Source: Glycomyces harbinensis
Lineage (GTDB): Bacteria; Actinomycetota; Actinomycetes; Mycobacteriales; Micromonosporaceae
Length of the DNA stretch: 64,000 bases
Assembly (NCBI RefSeq): GCF_900101745.1
Contig: NZ_FNAD01000011.1
Span: 62,001-126,000 of the forward strand
Direction of reading: 5' to 3'
The notes below the pieces were generated by a model. That model worked only from the letters and a program-made list of their open reading frames with translations, searched no databases and was not told the DNA's origin. Within the stretch, counting starts at the first letter, position 1, and the number at the start of each line of letters is the position of its first letter. A program made the translations under genes and the position numbers. Below are positions 59,709 to 64,000 of the stretch, piece after piece.

Positions 59709-60003
59709 ACCGGCGACGATAAACGCGAGAGCCGACCCTCTGCAACTGCGCGAATCCGCAATTCAAGTAGTCCTCGGTACCACTCGGAACCGCCAATTAC
59801 CACAGCGGACCAGAATAGGCATCACTCGGCACCATCATGCCTCCACCAGCACCGATAATTTAGTATATGAGCCCAGTCACATTTGAAGGACACACCTCTT
59901 GCACGTTTCGTGAATCAGGACCATTCGGTATTGGAGCCTGCTCTGCGAATAGCTAGTTTTGGTGATTCGGGATTGTCGAATCGGCGGGGCGGTGTGATGC
60001 GGA
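59709..60003. other. 295-bp region without a supported gene
   Basis: It is relatively AT-rich and includes the promoter areas of the flanking genes. No repeat or RNA structure is recognised. Confidence 0.3.
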
Positions 60004-60630
60004 ATGATGACCGTCCACAAGCTCTCGGTCGGCGACGGCTACACCTACCTCACCCGCCAGACCGCCGGTGGGGACGTGCCGCGGGCGCCGGGGCAGTCGG
60101 CCTCGGAGTACTACACGCAGGCGGGGAACCCGCCGGGCCGGTGGACCGGGTCCGGGATCGAAGCGCTCGGGCTGGAACAAGGTCAGCAGGTCGTCAAGGC
60201 CCAGATGCGGAACCTGTTCGGCGAGGGCCTGCACCCCGACGCCGATGCAATCCAGGACGCCTATCTCGCCGAGCACCTGCGCCCCGGACTCACCGCCGCG
60301 CAGGAGCACCGGGTGCAGGCGGCGGCCGAGCGGGTGGGGAAACTGGGCCAGCGGTTCCCGGCCTACAAAGTGCTCGACCCGTTCAAGAACCGCGTCCTAG
60401 AGCGCCTGCGCGACATCGCCTCCGAGACCGGTCGAGAGGCGACCCCGGCCGAGGTCGCGAAGGTCAAACGGGAAGAAGCGACACGCCAGCGGGCGGGTGT
60501 CGCGGGCTACGACCTGGTCTTCACGCCGGTCAAGTCGGTGTCGGTCCTGTGGGCGCTCCACCCCGACGAGGCGGTGCGATCGAAGGGTGTTCCATCCCGA
60601 GGCGAACCGAGGCATCCTGATTCATCGTGA
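60004..60630 (+). pseudogene. TrwC/TraI-type relaxase, 3' truncated
   Basis: The 208-residue product has the N-terminal relaxase start MMTVHKLSVGDGYTYLTRQT, the Tyr-rich SEYYTQAGNPPGRW, and the conserved DLVFTPVKSVSVLWALHPDE. After VRS the sequence changes to an unrelated tail (KGVPSRGEPRHPDSS). The metal-binding His triad and the helicase domain, which follow in complete relaxases of 1000 residues or more, are absent. The break lies about 80 bp from the tRNA-Pro 3' end, so it marks the edge of a decayed integrative conjugative element. Confidence 0.75.
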
Positions 60631-60659
60631 CAAGCGAATTACAAGCGAGAGCTGGCAAC

Positions 60660-60690
60660 GACGAAGCCCCAGACCGGGGACTTCGTCCCT
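60660..60690 (-). terminator. hairpin downstream of tRNA-Pro
   Basis: ACGAAG-C-CCC/GGGG-A-CTTCGT arms (about 60661-60687) form a stem with one mismatch just after the tRNA 3' end. Confidence 0.5.
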
Positions 60691-60707
60691 AGCCTGGGGC
60701 ATAACGG

Positions 60708-60781
<74 letters not shown>

Positions 60782-60879
60782 TTTTTCGCCGCGTTGTCCG
60801 CAGCGGTGACAACATTAGCGCATGGCTTCCGCTGTCACTGAGGCGAGGTCCCCTCTGTGAGGCTGCCCGCTCTGACCGG

Positions 60880-62250
60880 TTATTTCTTGGGCCTCTTGCG
60901 AGATTCGCGCGGTTTGACCACCAGATCGATGGGCGTGCCCGGGAAGCCGAAGTCCTCGCGGAGCTTGCGCTGGATGAACTTGAGGTACTGCTTCTCGAAC
61001 GGCGCGTTGGTGAAGAGGATGAAGCGCGGCGGCTCGGCGGCGGCCTGGGTCGCGTAGATGACCTTCGGCGCCTTGTTCGCGCGCACCGGGTGCGGCGTGG
61101 CCGCCTGGAGCGCGCTGATCCACTGGTTCAGCTCGCCGGTGCTGATGCGCTGCCCCCAGCCTCCCAGGGCCTCACGGAGGGCTCTGGCGATCTTCTCCAC
61201 GGCGCGGCCGGTCGTGGCCGAGACGTTCACCCGGGGCGCCCACGAGACCTGCCCGAGCTCGCGGTCGATCTCCTTCTCCAGGTAGTACCGGCGGTCGTCG
61301 TCGACCAGGTCCCACTTGTTGAACGCGAGGACCATCGCGCGGCCCGACTCGGTGACCTGGGTCAGCACCCGCTGGTCCTGCTCGCTGATCTGCTCCGAGG
61401 CGTCCAGGAGGACCAGCGCGACCTCCGCGGCCTCGACCGCGGCCTCGGTGCGCAGGGCCGCGTAGTACTCGGTGCCCGAGGCGAACTTGACGCGCTTGCG
61501 CAGGCCCGCGGTGTCGACCAGGACGAAGTCCTCGCCGTCGATCTCCACGAGCGAGTCGACGGGGTCGACGGTGGTGCCGGCGACGTTGTCGACGACGGCG
61601 CGCTCCTCCCCCGCGATGCGGTTGAGCAGGCTCGACTTGCCGACGTTCGGCCGCCCCACGAGGGCCACCTTGCGCGGCCCGCGCTCCTTGAGCGCCCCGG
61701 TGGGCACCTCGGGGAAGGCCCACACGATCTTGTCGAGCAGGTCCCCGGAGTTGCGGCCGTGGAGCGCCGAGATCGGGAACGGCTCGCCCAAACCGAGGCT
61801 CCACAGCTCGTGGATCTCGGACTCCTGGCGTTCGGAGTCGACCTTGTTGGCCACCAGGACGACCGGCTTCTTGGTCGTGCGCAGGATCTTCACGGCCGCC
61901 TCGTCAGCGTCCGTGGGCCCGACGCGGGAGTCGACCACGAACACGATCACGTCGGCGGTGCGCATGGCCAGTTCGGCCTGCAGGGCGATGGACCGGGCCA
62001 TGCCCTCGGCGTCGGGGTCCCAGCCGCCGGTGTCGACCAGGCTGAACTCCTTGCCGGCCCATTCGGCGTCGTAGGCGACCCGGTCGCGGGTCACGCCGGG
62101 TTCGTCCTGGACCACCGCGGCGCGGCGGCCCAGGATGCGGTTGACCAGCGTCGACTTGCCCACGTTGGGGCGGCCGACGACGGCCACCGTCGGGACCGGA
62201 CCGCGCTCGTCGGAGGCGAGTTCGGGCCAGGTCTCTTCGTCAGTCATCAA
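60880..62250 (-). CDS. der: ribosome-assembly GTPase Der (EngA)
   Basis: The 456-residue protein has two consecutive GTPase domains, each with [16 protein letters not shown] G1 (about 22-33 and 196-207), DTGGW / DTAGL G3 and NKVD / NKWD G4 motifs, and a KH-like C-terminal domain ending in a basic tail ([11 protein letters not shown]). Der matures the 50S subunit. It overlaps the end of cmk by 11 bp; ATG 62250 or 62247 is the start. The cmk-der order is the usual actinobacterial arrangement. Confidence 0.97.
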   Translation of the reverse strand: MMTDEETWPELASDERGPVPTVAVVGRPNVGKSTLVNRILGRRAAVVQDEPGVTRDRVAYDAEWAGKEFSLVDTGGWDPDAEGMARSIALQAELAMRTADVIVFVVDSRVGPTDADEAAVKILRTTKKPVVLVANKVDSERQESEIHELWSLGLGEPFPISALHGRNSGDLLDKIVWAFPEVPTGALKERGPRKVALVGRPNVGKSSLLNRIAGEERAVVDNVAGTTVDPVDSLVEIDGEDFVLVDTAGLRKRVKFASGTEYYAALRTEAAVEAAEVALVLLDASEQISEQDQRVLTQVTESGRAMVLAFNKWDLVDDDRRYYLEKEIDRELGQVSWAPRVNVSATTGRAVEKIARALREALGGWGQRISTGELNQWISALQAATPHPVRANKAPKVIYATQAAAEPPRFILFTNAPFEKQYLKFIQRKLREDFGFPGTPIDLVVKPRESRKRPKK

Positions 62251-62917
62251 TGTCCCTGTTGCTCAGCAAAGCCAGAATCTTGGCCACTACCTCCACGATC
62301 GGCAGCGTCGTGGAGTCGATCACCACGGCCCCCACGGGAGCCTCCAGGGGCTTGGTGGTCTTCGAGTCCGCGCTGTCGCGGCGCTCGATGTCCTGCTTGG
62401 TCGACTGCTCGTCGACGCCCATCTCGGCCGCCCGGCGCTTGGCGCGCTCCACGGGGTCGGCGGTGAGGTAGACCTTGACGTCCGCGTCCGGGGCGACCAC
62501 CTCGACGATGTCGCGGCCCTCGACCACGATGCCGCCCTTGGCCTCCTTGATGATGCGCCGCTGCTCCTCGATGAGGAACTTGCGCACCGTCTTGTTCCCG
62601 GCCACCGCCGAGACCGCCTTGGTGACGTCGTCGCCGCGGATCGCCAGGTCGGCGTCCTCGCCGTCGACGCGGGTGAAGGGGTCCTCGGGGGTGGTGCCGA
62701 ACTCGAGCTTGGCGTTCTTGACGGTCTTGGTGACCAGCGCCGTCTGCGTGGGGTCGACGCCGGCCTTGAGGACGGCCAGGGTGGCGGCGCGGTACATCGA
62801 ACCGGTGTCGAGATAGGCGGAGTCGATCGCGGTAGCGAGGGTCTTGGACACGGTCGACTTGCCGGCCCCCGACGGGCCGTCGATCGCGACGACCGGTCCG
62901 CTCTTCTGCTCAGGCAC
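62240..62917 (-). CDS. cmk: cytidylate kinase
   Basis: The 225-residue kinase starts with [20 protein letters not shown] (P-loop, 9-28), then [32 protein letters not shown] and [13 protein letters not shown]. It phosphorylates CMP and dCMP. Translation starts at GTG 62917. It overlaps der by 11 bp, so the two are translationally coupled. Confidence 0.96.
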   Translation of the reverse strand: MPEQKSGPVVAIDGPSGAGKSTVSKTLATAIDSAYLDTGSMYRAATLAVLKAGVDPTQTALVTKTVKNAKLEFGTTPEDPFTRVDGEDADLAIRGDDVTKAVSAVAGNKTVRKFLIEEQRRIIKEAKGGIVVEGRDIVEVVAPDADVKVYLTADPVERAKRRAAEMGVDEQSTKQDIERRDSADSKTTKPLEAPVGAVVIDSTTLPIVEVVAKILALLSNRDIDD

Positions 62918-63041
62918 TATCGCGCTCCGTTCTCATACTGCAAACCCCGCAAACCTACATCATGCCCGGTCGCGGCTCGTCCACGGCGAACGCCTGCGCG
63001 GTGGTGACTTGGATCGTCCTCTATATATCGGCGGCCCCGCG

Positions 63042-63416
63042 TCAGCCGCGCTCGACCACCCGCGCCCCCATCGGCCACAGCGCGAGCGGGATCATCTTCC
63101 AGTTCGCGACCGCCAGCGGGATGCCGATGACCGTGATGGCCTGGAGGAAACCGGTCACCAGGTGCGTGAGCGCCAGCTCCCAGCCGAAGAGGATCAGCCA
63201 CAGGATGTTGCCCAGGAGCGAGAAGCACCCGGACTGGCGGTCGTAGACCACGGTGCGGCCGAACGGCCACAGCACGTAGCCCGCGAGCCGCATGTTGGCG
63301 ATCCCGAAGGGGATCGTCACGATGAAGATGCAGAAGATCAGACCCGCGACGAAATATCCGATGGCGAGCCACAGGCCGGCGAGGACGAACCAGATGACGT
63401 TCAGAATCGTTGACAC
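63042..63416 (-). CDS. YccF-domain inner membrane protein
   Basis: The 124-residue protein has two YccF repeats, each with the pattern of two hydrophobic helices around LWLAIGYFVAGLIFCIFIVT and LLGNILWLILFGWELAL, and the conserved TIPFGIANMRLAGYVLWPFGR and IGIPLAVANWKMIPLALWPMG. The function is unknown. It starts at GTG 63416 and lies between cmk and rluB; the genes on both sides are housekeeping. Confidence 0.9.
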   Translation of the reverse strand: MSTILNVIWFVLAGLWLAIGYFVAGLIFCIFIVTIPFGIANMRLAGYVLWPFGRTVVYDRQSGCFSLLGNILWLILFGWELALTHLVTGFLQAITVIGIPLAVANWKMIPLALWPMGARVVERG

Positions 63417-63485
63417 GCCGAAAGGCTAACCCGCCCTTGCCGGTCCTGTCGCTACAGCTGGCACCGGTGCCGATGGTAGTGCTGG

Positions 63486-64000
63486 CTAGAGTCCGACTTC
63501 GCGGAAGAGCTCGCCGACCTCGTTGGGCGTCAGGCGCCGCAGGGTGCCCGGCTTGAGGTTGCGGAGCTTGACCGGGCCGATCTCGGTACGCACCAGGCGC
63601 GAGACGTGATGGCCGACCTCGTCCATGAGCCGCCTCACAATGTGCTTGCGGCCCTCGTGGATCGTGATCTCGATCAACGACTGCCCGGCGTGCTCGTCGA
63701 TGATCTTGAGCTTGTCGGCCTTGGCGAGGCCGTCCTCGAGCTCGACGCCGGCCAGGAGCTTGTTCCAGGTGTTGCGGTCCATGATGCCGCTGACCTGCGC
63801 GCGGTAGACCTTCGGCAGGCCGTGCGCGGGGTGCATGATGCGGTTGGCCAGCTCCCCGTCGTTGGTCAGCAGCAGCAGGCCCTCGGAGTCGGTGTCGAGC
63901 CTGCCGACGTGGAAGACCCGCTGGTCGATCCCCTTGGCGAACTCGGCGAGCGACGGGCGCCCCTCGTCGTCCTCCATGGTCGAGATGATCCCGCGCGGCT
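63486..64000 (-). CDS. rluB: 23S rRNA pseudouridine synthase RluB (partial at window edge)
   Basis: The visible part (C-terminal 171 codons, starting PRGIISTMEDDEGRPSL at the right edge) holds the catalytic FHVGRLDTDSEGLLLLTNDG (Asp in GRLD), the IHEGRKHIVRRL motif and RLVRTEIGPVKLRNLKPG. RluB modifies a uridine in helix 89-90 of 23S rRNA. Only an internal ATG (63977) is inside the window; the open frame continues across the edge, so the true start is upstream. Confidence 0.93.
   Translation of the reverse strand, partial: PRGIISTMEDDEGRPSLAEFAKGIDQRVFHVGRLDTDSEGLLLLTNDGELANRIMHPAHGLPKVYRAQVSGIMDRNTWNKLLAGVELEDGLAKADKLKIIDEHAGQSLIEITIHEGRKHIVRRLMDEVGHHVSRLVRTEIGPVKLRNLKPGTLRRLTPNEVGELFREVGL

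Noticed and set aside
60629-60648. ACAAGCGA twice 11 bp apart beside the relaxase break, considered as an attachment core
   Set aside because: Too short, and it does not match the tRNA-Pro 3' end expected for the attachment site.

Overview
The window is about 70% GC DNA from an actinomycete. Supporting signs are AfsR/SARP-type regulators, a mycothiol-dependent-type enzyme, DUF3558 and DUF4192 proteins, secreted CBM2 and CBM13 polysaccharide enzymes, and many GTG/TTG starts and ATGA overlaps. The genus cannot be fixed from the sequence; a soil saprophyte of the Glycomyces/Streptomyces type is an inference.

Left part (1-18 kb): the 5' part of a KAS III-like gene and a PEP-mutase/isocitrate-lyase family gene; a secreted copper LPMO (AA10) with a strong terminator; a divergent HxlR regulator and azoreductase pair; a sugar isomerase/MocA dehydrogenase pair; a LysR regulator divergent from a five-gene organosulfur monooxygenase operon (DszC-like, SfnG, SfnB-like, SsuD, flavin reductase); and a translationally coupled metal/siderophore uptake and export operon (FecCD permease, ATPase, binding lipoprotein, MFS exporter).

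Middle (18-36 kb): small secreted and membrane proteins; a six-gene redox/efflux operon (DHA2 MFS, NmrA-like, Dabb, GMC oxidoreductase, DUF1579-like, SRPBCC) next to a TetR gene, with the same palindrome in both promoters; msrA; a quinone-oxidoreductase-like MDR enzyme; a coupled MFS-EamA-hydrolase-beta-helix operon with a divergent LysR; and a secreted CE1 esterase with CBM2.

Right-middle (36-49 kb): a lower-density, patchy region. It holds an internally deleted IS5-type remnant, a 48-residue membrane protein behind a near-consensus promoter, a Tat-exported GH2 enzyme with a ricin-type domain, two copies of an HTH-encoding repeat unit, a MacB-like scar, small secreted proteins, a phosphotransferase and a perfect 56-bp palindrome.

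49-60.7 kb looks like the decayed remains of an actinomycete integrative conjugative element. It carries a ParB-like protein lacking its CTPase core behind a large hairpin, an AfsR-like regulator, three small secreted proteins (two are Cys-rich paralogues), TetR and ImuA fragments, a Ymh-family protein, SSB, DUF4192, a frameshifted gene and a relaxase truncated beside a tRNA-Pro(GGG) gene. From 60.7 kb to the end the sequence is conserved chromosomal backbone: tRNA-Pro, der, cmk, a YccF protein and the start of rluB.
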